From Sphagnum magellanicum (taxonomy: Eukaryota; Streptophyta; Sphagnopsida; Sphagnales; Sphagnaceae): DNA of 64,000 nt. Made by a program: the position numbers and the translations under genes. The notes under the pieces are model-generated. The model searched no databases. It saw only the letters and a program-made list of their open reading frames with translations, and was not told the origin of the DNA. The stretch is from positions 682,001 to 746,000 of the forward strand of contig CM038912.1 in the NCBI GenBank assembly GCA_021904315.1, given 5' to 3'. Below are positions 11,389 through 23,500 of the stretch, piece after piece (the first letter of the stretch is position 1; each line of letters begins with the position of its first letter).

Positions 11389-14300
11389 TCATAGGTCAAA
11401 ACTAACGGAGTAGTAGTCAAATCGGACTTGTTGGATTTTGTCATGATTGAAGTTCAGCAATTGACATACTTCAGCAACACTTGTTTCAAGGCTTTCAGGT
11501 CCACAGACCACGACTCCTATGCTTACACTGCCCCTTTGTCGCTTCGTGCGCATCTCGAAAAGCTCTGCAAAAGAAACGTCATAACTGGCTGAGGTCTTTC
11601 CACAGAGAAAGAGAAACTATCATTAGGTCTCAAGCTCAAATGAAAAAAAACAGCAGTTGAAAGCCTAGATAGGGGGAATTTTGTTTGTCACCTTTCAGAT
11701 TTGGTCTTTGACCAATGTGGGTATCTGATGGAAACACCAAATGATCTCCACACTCATTTGCAAGTATGGTGCTGTCATCGTCCACATTGATAAGTCGCTG
11801 TGTACTCTCAGAATCTACTACTTTGATCTGGTCGTCACTTCTCTTCCACAAAGCAATGACAGTCCCACCAAAAACTACAATACCTAAAACAAGGCTAACT
11901 ACACTGAAGAAACCTTGCAATCACCAAGAAACACGTCCGTGACTGTAGTAGCAATGGTCTAGAAAATATCTAACTAGAATGTACCCAATGAAGGAAGCAA
12001 TTAAACTCAAACCAACCCAAAAGACACTACCTGTGCCCACTAGATTTGACACAGGTTTCTTAGAGGCTTCTAGATTGTATAGGGAAGAAAGAATGCACAA
12101 TTTCTTAGAAGAGTACTCGACGTCTTTGAATCCTGATGTCTGTGTGATCCTATGTTCATGGCTGATAACAGGCTCAGCTTCTGCTTCTTCTGCTTCTTCT
12201 TCTTGAGTAACAAAGAGCTGGACATTTAAGTTCAGTTTCATATCATAGTCAGGGCAGATTGATGATGGAGAAACCAAGTCGAGAATTTGAAGCTCCTTGG
12301 ATTTCTTCACAGCCCAGATTAGTGTTAAATCTCTTGGTAGATTTGGCTGCTGTCTTTGGTGCCGATGAAGCAAGTCTCGTAAGATTGCAATAAATGGTGT
12401 TATTCCAATTCCTCCAGCCACCAGTATGAGTGATTCATACCTATCCACACCATAACCCAAATCCATTCTTAGTTTCTTATTACAATTTGGATTCACTGCA
12501 ACAATTGGGTACTTTCCAAAGTTCAGTTGTAAGAACTGAGACTTTGGATTCAGTACCCAATTGTTGCAGATACTTGGGAAGATCTGTTTGCTATCTGGAC
12601 TCAACCCTCAAAAGACTATTTGAAATTTCCAAAGCAACGAAGTTCTCATCAGCATGCAATTATCTCCAGAGTCTAGATCTCCTTAGTGAAGACCAAGAAT
12701 TTCAGGATTTCCAGAACCATGTTCAGGGGAGTTTTAGAAATTCATAGAAGAAAATCAAGAGGGATGCAGAAGTTACCAGAGGAAGTAATCAGATTCATGA
12801 CCATATGGTCCTTCAACTGCAACATTTATGGAGAAAGGGCATGGCATTGGCTTTACAGCCTGGGAGACCATGTCCTGCAACTTGAGGCTCCAATCTCCAT
12901 ATGGCTTCACTAAGATCTTCAGTCGGTCATTGTCATCATGTGGGCTTGATGTCACACTATATGGGTGCCACTGAAGAGATGATATCCTCGGAACATTGAG
13001 GAACACAAAACTCAGTGCATGGTACTTCAAACCTGAACACAACAAACCAAAAGTAAAAGTGAGGAGATTGCATACGGTTGTGTGTAGTGGCCTTTGCACA
13101 CAATGCTAAAATTGTTTCTTCCAGTTTCATAGTTTTGATCATAGTGTTGCCATGACCATGCTTGAAGATTTTAGTAATCAAATGGAAGATATTCATACCT
13201 TGAGGCTTGGCCAAAACCAATTCGAACACACCACATGGCAGCAGCTTAGTGGAGAGAACCTCCACAGTGCTACGTGATTGGCAGAAGCGGAGGAATCGAT
13301 CAAATGCAAACAGAAAAATTCCACTGAAAGCAGCAGAGAAGGTGAAGTCGCCCACATGCAATGCCACACATATGATGAAAAGGATGTAAAGCTGATGGGT
13401 GTAGAAGAAAAGCTCAAACCTTTTCCGGCACACCCACTGTATTCAGGTCAACCACATTGTAACACCTGTTAGCAATGCAATGAGTCCTGGAAAATTTGCG
13501 ACTTTGTAAGGTTTCCAATCCAACAGCTGCAAAAAGCACACATATGGCAGTCAGAAATGGCTACTAGAGATGCAACAGGACCAAAAGAAGAATACAGAAG
13601 TATATATGCAAGGGTGTAAGGATTTCATGAGGGCAGATCATTAAAGGAACACAAGAAAAAAAGGAGTAATGACATTGTCAACAAGCTCTCACCTTGATGA
13701 GACAACCTTCAGAGAACCACGCAATGCAATAGGAAAGACCATGGAGTGTGAAGATTGTCATCACAAAGTTACCCAACCACACATGGTACTTGATCGCATG
13801 CTCAAAGGGAATATCAAGAACCCGCAAAATCACAGATCCTTGTGAAACCGGCAAAAAGAGAAGATTCAGACATACAAGCCTGATAAATCCAAGTCGAAAC
13901 CCAGTTTTTTTCAATTTCTTCCCCCACCTGCAAACCCAGGGTGAGTTCTTTTTCGCATGAGTAAATAAACAGTGGATTTCTGTTTGTTGGGTTTCTGTGG
14001 CAGTCTCCAGTGTCTCATGCATTCCCAATGCTAGGAAGATTAGAATTTCAGTGGGGCGGCAACTGACAAAAGCAAGGAGGGAGCAGATTGAAATGTTTTT
14101 GCACTTAACAGAGTCTCACTAGGTTTGCTGATGCTGATGGTGCGGTTGGCCTCATCAAAATCATGTATCAAATAGTTGGCCAGCATCCAAATGACAATGG
14201 CTATAAATGCTACAATCCACAGAACCTCTGCAGATGACAGAACACCAAACCAGCTCCGCACCACAATTGGGTTTGTTCCAAAGAGTACCCTTCTCCTCCC

Positions 14301-15180
14301 TCTCTCTTTCTTCTTGTCTCCTACCCTGAACAGAGTTTTTCACACTAACTCTTTTCTTCAAAACCATTCTGTTTGATGATCATGCAGTTTCAGAACAAAA
14401 AATGTATTGTAAGAGGATAAGGGGAAGATCAATACTTGGAAGTGTAGTTAGTGGCTGAGAGCTGAAGGTAGATGAGGGCCAAAGCCACAAGAAGGAGCAA
14501 AGGACCAGCCAGCAATGCAGAAAAAACACCTGCAGAGAGAGGAGAACACGCACACCATCACCACCATCCCCTGTGCTGTTGCAATAAAATCCAGTACATG
14601 ACAGAATAATGACTGCCATGCAAAAACTCTGAAAAGCCTTAAAGGTTCAATAAACTTCCACAGTGAAGTTCCAGACACAATGCTCAAACTCCTCAAGCCT
14701 GGCATGCATCTTGGCATGAATCTTTGCAAAAACTCGAACTAGAAAGATGAACTCAGAAATCTAAAAAGTTTTGAGGCTGTTGATGATGATGAGAACATCA
14801 TCATCATCTGAAGAAGGGGAAAACTAAGAAAGCAGTGTCAAGAAACACCCACAAAGATCCGCACATTGAAAAAAATTCCAGCAGGCATAGAAAACAAAAG
14901 TAGGAGTACCACTGAAACCGAAGCTTGTGCTCTTGTTCATCAACACAGATGTGTTAAGGTAGTTGAGCATATGTGTTGTGGGGAATGTGGCGAGGGTTCC
15001 AATCCAGCAACCAAACACAAAACACATTGTAAGACCAATCAGCTTCTGCACTGCTTCAATCCCTCTCCCACCGTCTCCTCCTTCCTCTTTCTTCCTCTCC
15101 TCATCTGTCACTGTCTCTCCCTCCATTTTGCCCACTGGTGCACTCCAGGTTTCTCCTCCAGCTGCTTGTCTTCTCTTCAT
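11389..15180 (-). pseudogene. FRO: Ferric reductase oxidase (FRO family), two nonsense codons
   Basis: The FRO family moves electrons from cytosolic NADPH through FAD and two b-type haems to reduce Fe3+ (or Cu2+) across a membrane. Eight coding exons fit splice sites and phase: 15180-14910, 14529-14436, 14325-14110, 13927-13693, 13526-13199, 13032-12777, 12440-11692 and 11564-11389, 775 codons in all. Visible features are N-terminal membrane helices and haem-ligand histidine pairs in KYHVWLGN...TLHG and YTHQLY...ALHVGD. There is also the FAD site LQWHPYS, EGPYG, the NADPH site LVAGGIGITPF, two late membrane helices and the C-terminal VCGPESL. Compared with the unit 3 copy, two TCA serine codons have become TGA, at codon 300 (13,443-13,445) and codon 640 (11,921-11,923). 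The exon 3 donor has an extra T (GTTAAGTG for GTAAGTG). The first stop falls before the FAD and NADPH domains, so the copy should be dead unless read through. Confidence 0.9.
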
Positions 15181-16119
15181 AGTCCTGGGGAGAAGGGGGG
15201 GAAGGGGAGGGGGGAGACCATCAAAGCCACATAACTCAAGCTCTCAGTCCTGTCCTGATGATCACAATTTGTGAATATAGTCCACAAAGAATGGGAGAGA
15301 TCTTCAACCTTGGGAGAAAAAACACACAGAGAGAGGATTGAAGAATCCAAAAGACTGAGGAGAAGAGAAAGGAATTGCGGAATTGTAGGAAGCGGAAAGA
15401 AACACCAAGCTGAGAAAGACACCTGGGCTGAAAAGGAGAGTGTGGTTGCCATGATGGGGAGTGTGATCTGGGATTGCTTGAGAGTGGAAGCGCGTGCTCC
15501 TCTGCTACTTCCAATGCCGTTGCAGCAGCAGCAGATTTCTCTCGATCACCCATCCCGAAATCCAAACTCAGATCGCACTGCAGCAACTCTTCGTCTGCAC
15601 TCTGATCAGCACCATCATCATCATCATCGGCATCATCTTCTTCGTCATCGTCCCAAAGCACAAATCAAGTGACAGTGGTGCTTCCCACGCCCAAATCTAG
15701 CTGCTGCTGCAAGACGACCCATTGCTAAAACTCTCCATCTCTGGAAACATTCCTCACGATTCCCCAACTCGAACCCACTTCGGATCGTTCTTCCTCCCAC
15801 TTCAGATCTTTCTCACACTACTTCTGAGCACAACCCACAACCCATTTCTACAAAGTCTTGCAGAAAGAAGACGACTCTTGCGTTCTAGGGTTTCGCTAGA
15901 GATTCTTCTTCCACAAGTTCAGTGGGATTCTTTGACGATGTGATGATGATCTCTGTCACAGTTTCTTCTTCTGCTCATCGAGGAGGAAGCGACCCCCATG
16001 GCTCAGATTTCTCAGTTGTCATGAGGTGACCTGATTGCTTTGCTTGGTTTGCAGAATTCTGGCTTGGAGTTTCTGGTTCAGAAAAAGGAAGGAATCAAGG
16101 AAGCAGAGATGGCTGCGAT
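15181..16119. other. FRO 5' flank
   Basis: This region lies upstream of the FRO start codon at 15,178-15,180. It is richer in G and C than the rest and has short CAG runs (about 15,521-15,533) and an ATC run (about 15,611-15,630). It probably holds the FRO 5' untranslated region and promoter. Overlapping open frames on both strands (15,236-15,672) are low-complexity and I do not accept them as genes. Confidence 0.5.
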
Positions 16120-17640
16120 TGCACCAGGGTCAAGGCTGGCTCTTATTGCAACAACAGGAAGGTGTGGGAGCTTAGAAGAAGCTTGAAGAATGTCCAAGAG
16201 GTTTCTTGTCGTGAGACTTGCTCTCTTGTTGGAATTCTGGGCGATGGGGCATTGTCAGGATGGCTCTTGAGCTTCTCAAAACAGGTTGTGTGAAGAAGAA
16301 GAAGAAGGTATGAAGCTTGGAGACAATTTCAATTGGTCTCTTGGAAGTGCTGTGCCATGGGGTATTTTCAGGATTCTCTTGAACTTCTCAAGACAGATGT
16401 GTGAAGAAAAAGAAGGGATGGAGCTTGATAATCTCACTTCTGTTTTGTTCTTCTATCAACTTGTAGCCATGCAGACCTGCGACATGAAGACAGCTGCTGT
16501 TTTGGTTCCATGAGCACAATGGTTTCCATTACATGATTTCTGCAAGAATTGGAGTATTATTGTGCCTGTAAGGTTTACCTTCTTGGCCATTCTGACCTTT
16601 TGCATGAGGTAGAGGATGTGATGAAGTGCACGCTTTGTGAACCACATGGGCTTTGCCCGGTGCTTGCAAAGTATATTGTGGAAATGTGGAGATGGAGAGG
16701 AACATGCTACCGATGAGTTTTTGAAATGGATCCAGAGAATGCAGCAAGTCTATCTGTTGCTGTGGAACACCAATCCTGTTGCTGGTCACTGGGATCTTCC
16801 TGGTAGGAATTCTCAAAAACAGATTATGGGTATAGAGTTTTCTATGTGATGTCATAGATATGTTTTCAGGTGGCTAAAAGCTACTGCATCCAAGGAGTCA
16901 CCAATGGCAAGCATAAAAGGTGCATGCCGGAATGAAATGAAGCTTATTCTCTCAAGCTTGCTGCACCTTGGGTTAGGATACATTTGATCATTGTAATTAG
17001 CCAACATCAGCACTAGCACTTCCTTTCTTTTGCTTTTGGAGATTCGAAAGAATTGCAGGTTGCAGATTTTTGTATAATTGTTTGCTTCAAGAACTCTTGG
17101 TGAGGTATTATCTACTTATCAACACCCACCATCAGGAGCCACTGCCAAGAGCTGAGGAAGTCCAGTTGGGAGTAAATGGCAGCTACTCATTGCCATATCA
17201 TGATGAAGGGTGAATGGTCTGGTACTTTGCAGGTGACACTCTCAAGGTTATGACTGCATTCATTCTTGCTATGTATGTTTTGTTTGACAGGAGTTGACAT
17301 AATAGTTAGTAACTCCAAACTGTTATTGTATAGGTGAATTCTCTAGAATGCCATAGATATGAAAACCTTCAACAATAAAGGGAATCAAGGTGTAAACAAT
17401 GTGTCAAGTCACACTTGGAGTGAAGAATGAGCTGCATACTTTTGTGGTAAGCGCTCGAGACCATCCTTGCATCATTGAAATCCAGCGAATTGTGTTCATG
17501 ATAGAAAAATCCATAAAAAACTGAACAGATTGTGAGGTTTGATGTGTGACATTGGCTATGTGCCAAACATCAAATACCATTCATTATAACCAAGAAGACA
17601 CCAACTTCAATACTATTGTGTTTTGAATGGTGTTTGTTTT
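16120..17640 (+). pseudogene. Decayed PPR protein of the E/DYW class
   Basis: PPR-DYW proteins act in organelles as site-specific RNA C-to-U editing factors. No single frame is open here, but successive frames match the family in the correct order. GRCGSLEEA (about 16,160) is a PPR repeat ending. Two degenerate units at about 16,239-16,318 and 16,352-16,430 give QMCEEKEGMELDN. LHEVEDVMKCTLCEP (about 16,600) and CKVYCGNVEMER (about 16,665) match the E motif. MDPENAAS, then after a frame change YLLLWNTNPVAGHWDL (about 16,725-16,800), match the usual EPENAA-YVLLSNIYAAAG. KNELHTFVVSARDHPCIIEI (about 17,420-17,480) matches the E+/DYW start. Many frameshifts and stops intervene and the terminal DYW tripeptide is not found. 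About 500 bp between 16,900 and 17,390 may be inserted or intronic. Confidence 0.82.
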
Positions 17641-20504
17641 TGCGTTCTTAATTGCACACAAAGAAAATGTAAGTTTTGCAAAATTGAGTATATGTCAGAT
17701 TTTAAAAGTTGTTATAAAGATTCATACATTTTGGGTAGATTCACACGCTCATAATAATGATTGTGTAAGTTAATGTTTACTCTGGGAATAAATTGATGTA
17801 GAATTGGTGAACATTGTGGATTTCACATTACAAATTAGTTGCAGGTGACAATTTGATGTTTTATCAATGATTGTGTTGAAGACCTACCTCTTTGTTGGAG
17901 TTCCAAACCTATTATGTCACAAGATAAAACAAACCCACATATTGTGTCAAGAATCCAAAACCTCATTCCCTTCTTGCCCTTTGGATGATACTTGTTCATT
18001 ATGTAACCCTTCACAACCTTTGTTGTCCATTCAATGAGATATGTCCATAAGCCAATAAGAGCCTAAGCCTTGTCTACACCTCTTTTCCCTCTATTGGAAG
18101 CCTTAATTAGAAGTTTGGTCCAATCTTATTCACCCATGAATGGAATTACCATTCAAAGTTTTTAGACTCAAAAGTTTTTGTTGAAAATTTTTCCTCAAAA
18201 TCCAACAAGGGATGATGAGATACCAAAGCTACATTGAGCTTGTGCAAGATTGGGATGTTGTGAGCCTACCCTTGAACTTGCAAGTGAGGTTGGGGCAAAA
18301 TAGTGGAAATAGGTTGGGAGTAAGGCTAAGGTGTGGCATGGTTCAAACATAGTCTTGGATGAGTGACAAGCGTGTGAGGGTGCAAGAATGTAACTCCCAC
18401 GACTCCCTATTGCATTTTCAATTTGAGAGTTGTGACTCTTATGGAGTTCCAAGATTGAAGTTTCAGAAAATTTTGTTTAAATCAAGCATTGAATCATTGG
18501 AAAATTTTCAATGTGTGTTGTAATGTTGGGGTTCACTATTCAAATTAAACTTCACACCTTGAAGTTATAACCATTTGAAGAATTATGTGGGGGAGAAAGA
18601 AAAAAAAATTGCTCATTCAAATGTCATATGGGAGACTAGATGATGGTTAATTAAGGAGTTTTATATGATGCTCAAGAGCACTTTCCAACGAGTATGAGTT
18701 AAATGGGTTTTAAGTTGAAATTAATTTCATTTTGAAGAAGTTATAAATTCCTATAAATTTGATCATTTTGGGATTCTCACATTGAGGATTTTAGGAAAAA
18801 TTATAAGGATGTCATTCCCATGGTAATATATAAAGTACTAAGGGAAGTTGTGCCCCCATTTCAATGTTTGAGCCATGAGTGGTAAATTTTGTGGAGAGGT
18901 ATTCATGGTTGTTTAGCTTGAAATTGCACTAATTATTTTCATTTTTTTGATTGTGCAAATTTGAGCTCCACCTTGCTACACACTACCTGCAATGATCAAT
19001 TTTTTTTTTAAATAATTTTTCATATAGTTTTTAATAATTCATCATTATATATTTCAATGTCAAATTTAATTTAAATTAATATACCTTTCATGCAGATGAA
19101 AAGACATGCTAGTTTGATTTTTCATATCCATGTTGGTGGATAGGGGAAAATTTTGAAATAGTTATAAAATGGAGGTAGTTATTAGGAAAGGTGAGAAATA
19201 GTTATTAAAATTTTAATAGGAAAAGGAAGTAATCATTTAGAAAAATTAAAGTAACTAGATTTGAAATTGAGGTAATTCTTTTTTAAATTGTTTTTGGAAT
19301 GGTCCATGGACAACCATATGAAAGAATCCAAAATATCCCCCTTATACCAATTTTGATTATTCGTCACTATAATTGAGATGATTGAAATTTTAATTTGAAA
19401 ACTCAACTTTTCTTAATCTTTATCCTATAATGTTTGTCCTTCAATCAATTATGAAGAGTTATGAAATGTGCCTCAAGTATTTGCATTCTATCGTTGGAAT
19501 CGGGGTCAATGAATATTTTATCATTGATACCACCTTTACATACTTGAGTTGTGTAAGAAGAAAGTCTTACTATGGTTGGATTCAAATCTTCGTTAATAGA
19601 TGGGTATTAACATGACGTCAATGACCAAATTAAGGAGTTGCAACCAAAATTTACGACAAAATTTGAGTTTTCAAGAAAAAAACAAAACATAGATGGCATG
19701 CTAGTTGAATAATGGTTATCAAGTTAGTGTTTGGGTTTTAATCCTCAAATTGATTTTGCCTCTAATGTTTGGATTCTTAGGTGTGTCTTTTGTCTTTTAG
19801 ATTCTTTTTTTGCATTTGTGTCTTTTTTCTTTTTGTTTTTTTTAAGTTATTTTGTTTTGTGCCCAACATGGTTGCAAGGTCCATTTCAAAATAAAGTTTT
19901 TGTTTCATGTTATTTTTAAAATAAATTAAAATTTCTTGAAAAAGAGATTGAAAATCATAATCTCCATATCGATTACCATTCAAAAAAATTTAAGTATTGT
20001 GTTAGTAAAGAATGTATATAAATTGAAAATCTTATTTAAAATTAAAGGTAGGGTGGGTAATATTTCCTATCGAGTTAAGGAATCACTTTTTTTTTAATTA
20101 AATTAAAATTTGACACTATTTTCTGGGTTGGAATTTGGTTAACCTAAATAAATAAATAAATAAATAATGTTCTAACGTTTTTTGGCATGCCATTATTTGT
20201 AGTCGGGCTTGTAAAAGACAAGTGGCCAATTTTAGGTTCACAATTTTCACAGCCTTGCTCCCTTGATTTTGTTTAAGGTCCCATACATACCTCCTAAAGC
20301 ACTTGGAGAGATTTTCTAAGTGTATTATTTGGAGGGCACCTTGTATTCTATTCATAAAGACCTAGCACAAATTTATTTGCTAGTGTATTTGGAGGTTCAT
20401 TTATAAGCACAATTTTTCCTCGGGCCTGTGGGGAGGAACATTTCATTTTGCAAGAGGCCTTTTCCATCTTGAAAATTTATGCAACAATCTTTTATATTGG
20501 GAAA
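17641..20504. other. Single-copy AT-rich stretch without recognised genes
   Basis: This region is not represented in unit 2, and its counterpart in unit 3 would lie beyond the window. Open frames are short (85 codons or fewer) and have no motif I recognise. It contains homopolymer-rich and AT-rich tracts (about 18,990-19,100 and 20,085-20,170). Confidence 0.5.
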
Positions 20505-23500
20505 TTTCCTTGTGTATTTAGAGGACACACTTATATATTCATGAATATAATTCCAAAAAAATTAGGACAAATCTTAGGTATTATGGAGAGAAAGCAAAAC
20601 GGGTAAAAGACATTGCCAAAATGTGGTATTGGACTCAAATATCACCTTGTCCTAGGCCCCCCCCTTTTTTTTGGGAAAGCTCTCAAGCTAGGCTTCACCT
20701 TACACCTTAAGCACTTGGAGAGATTTCTCCATGCATTTGGAGTGTAGCTTGAATATCTCTTCTAGAGGGATCATGGATTTTATGCCTACTCTTAAAAGTG
20801 GGAAGAACCTTATGTCTATAACTAGGCACAAGAACTCAACCTTTCCTCACTTTGCAATGTCCTTATGTTTAAGGTCATGATAATGGTTGCCTTTTGGTGC
20901 CTTATAATGGATAAAGCCCATAAGGTGAAGTTGGCATTCCCAAAATGCGAGTCCAATTTCAAGTATCCTTATGTGAGGAATAATGCTTCAATCTTGAGAC
21001 TTTGTCTTACACAAGAAACACTCTTTTAGAAAAGAGGAGGGATATTGTCTTTACTCCTCAAAAGTGGTCCTTATGAAAGAAAGGGATCTTATGTTTACAA
21101 ATAAGTGTAAAATCAAGTTCATGAAAAAAAAAAAATTATTTTCTTTTCAAAGCGAGACAAATCTTAAGCTTATAAATAAAAATAAATCTCCCAAAATCCC
21201 TTAAGATCCTTTCTATAGAAAAGAGAAAGAATATTATACTTACTCCCTAAGAATGGGAAGGATCTTATAAATATGTTAAAGATGTAACCCAAGAAACTTC
21301 TTAAAGTTAGAAATACATTGAAAACCTTTGAGTGTTTCTTAGCCTTCGATTAACACATGATTGGGCATGGCCAAGTCTTCAATTATAATTCCTTTTTCAG
21401 AAAACTCAATATTGGAAAGAATCTAGAAGTTGATGGCCTTGTTGTTATGCATCAAACATGTTTTCAATAATGTCAATAGGGTGGACTTTAAAGAGCAAGT
21501 GATATATTTACATGGACTTGACAAAATTTTATGGTTTTCACATCATGCCAAAACCCAACTTTCATGGCTATAACAATGTGGGACATTGTCCTAAAATGAA
21601 TCATGTAATGATAAAAACCATTTTGTCATGCCCATTGAGCCATTCTTATGATTATATTAGTATTCTACATGACTATGTTCTAATTTTGGTCATGGTGACT
21701 ATTACATGATTAACATTATTATATTTAGTACTACATGATTAAGGTTATATTTTAATGATTGAGACTTCTCAAGGTAATTGAATTATATATTAGTTAACAA
21801 GGATTATTAATCATTACACCCCCCCCCCCCCACCCCTTTCATGAAGTTTCAATTTTTTTTTTTCATATTGCATTAATTAGTGGAGGAATATTTAATTTAT
21901 GATTTTATTACAAATTAGAACAAAAATACATATTTTTTTCAGGTTTTTTATTAGTACATGATAATTATTAATCAAAGAAGAAATTGCAAAAAAATATAGT
22001 TCATGAAATTTTATAACCATTAAAAATTTACATCCAATCAAATTAGGAAATTAAAAAAATTAGGTTTGAAAATGCAATTCTATTACAATTGATAGATATA
22101 ATTAAAATTTTGTTATTACATTGAAGGGTGACACACCTTGCCTTAAATTTCATGTTGAAAATTTAAACCAAAAAACCTTAAACCCTAACCTTAATCCTAG
22201 CTTCAACCTAAACCTTAATCCCCATCCTAAGCCTTAAATTAACCACATTTGATTATTGGATTGACATGTGACATTTTGTGTTTGGTCAAGAAATGCCACA
22301 TGTTTCTATATGATGAACTTTGTCACGTAGTTCTATTCATTTAAAACATTTCAATACCCATGTGGTGTCTCATTATTAGCCCAAAAATTACCACATGTAA
22401 AATATTGATTGATTTACATATGAATAATTTTTAAAAAATTAATTGATGTATTTAATTAATTTTGAAATCATATTAAAACAAATTTCATCCCATGATTCAC
22501 TTTAGGTGACCACAAGTCTAAATTTTCAAATATAAGTTTTATTTTTAAAAAAATTTCCATTTGAATTTTTTTTTAAACACACGTGGCATTACACTAATTA
22601 ATCAAATTATTATTTTTAGTATGTTAATGTTATATCCAATAACCTAGGTTTAACTAATGGTTGTTGTGTTTACAGTTGTATGCTCAAAATGATTACAATT
22701 GTTGTTTAAAATGTTTACAATCATCATCTAAAAACATTGGACTCATATGTTTTAAATGACTAGAGACATGGTGGGACATAGTATGACCGGGACCTAGGTT
22801 GTGACTAATGGTGACAAATGATAAATCAATATGAACTATGCATACATGTAATCACATGTATCACATAAGATTTCAAATGTAATCATGGACATAGTCATAA
22901 AATGGCATTTTTGTACAATTAGTAAAGTTTTCATTTTAAAATTTTACTTGATTTTTTCATCCTAAATGTTACAAGTTTTCAAAATTAAATATTTCAAAGT
23001 TGTGAATATGTTCACCAATTCCATTATAAACAAAAATCTAAAACCATTTTTTTCTTTGGATTGTGATGTTGATTATACATTACATTATAAAATTGACCTT
23101 TCATTGATTATGATTTTTTGGCATGTTTCTTTCAAAGATGAAAGGATTCAAATATAATTTTCAATTTTTCATCTCATTTTTGTTAAAATTTTCAAATGCA
23201 TTCAAGTTGTATATAATAAAATTTGATCAATTTTTTTAAAAATGGTAGTGGTTTGACACCTTTTGTGACAAAAATTATGAAGGTGCACTAATTGATCTCA
23301 ACCACGTGTATGTAAGAAATTCATTAAGGATGATATTTAAAAGGAAACTAAGACTCATTGAACTAGACTAATTCATGTGCATCAGGATTAAATACTAAGA
23401 GAGAACAATGGAAATTTGATTCTTGAAGACCATAGATCTTGAAATAAAGCACACAAATGAATGGAAATAAATAACATAAACATGTAAACAACAAAATGTA

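Noticed and set aside
11921..13445. TGA codons in FRO read as selenocysteine or programmed readthrough
   Set aside because: Land plants lack selenocysteine insertion, and the paralogue has ordinary serine codons at both places.
11979..13472. Plus-strand and alternative-frame ORFs over the FRO genes (also 60,923-63,327)
   Set aside because: They overlap FRO exons whose splice sites, phase and motifs all agree; the other frames have no recognisable domains.
15236..15672. Overlapping ORFs of 133-141 codons upstream of FRO
   Set aside because: Rich in Asp/His and Ser/Pro runs from CAT/ATC and CAG microsatellites; better explained as 5' untranslated or promoter sequence.
22177..22240. Telomere-like AAACCCTAA patch
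   Set aside because: Only a few degenerate motifs, not a regular array; the unit 2 copy is even shorter.
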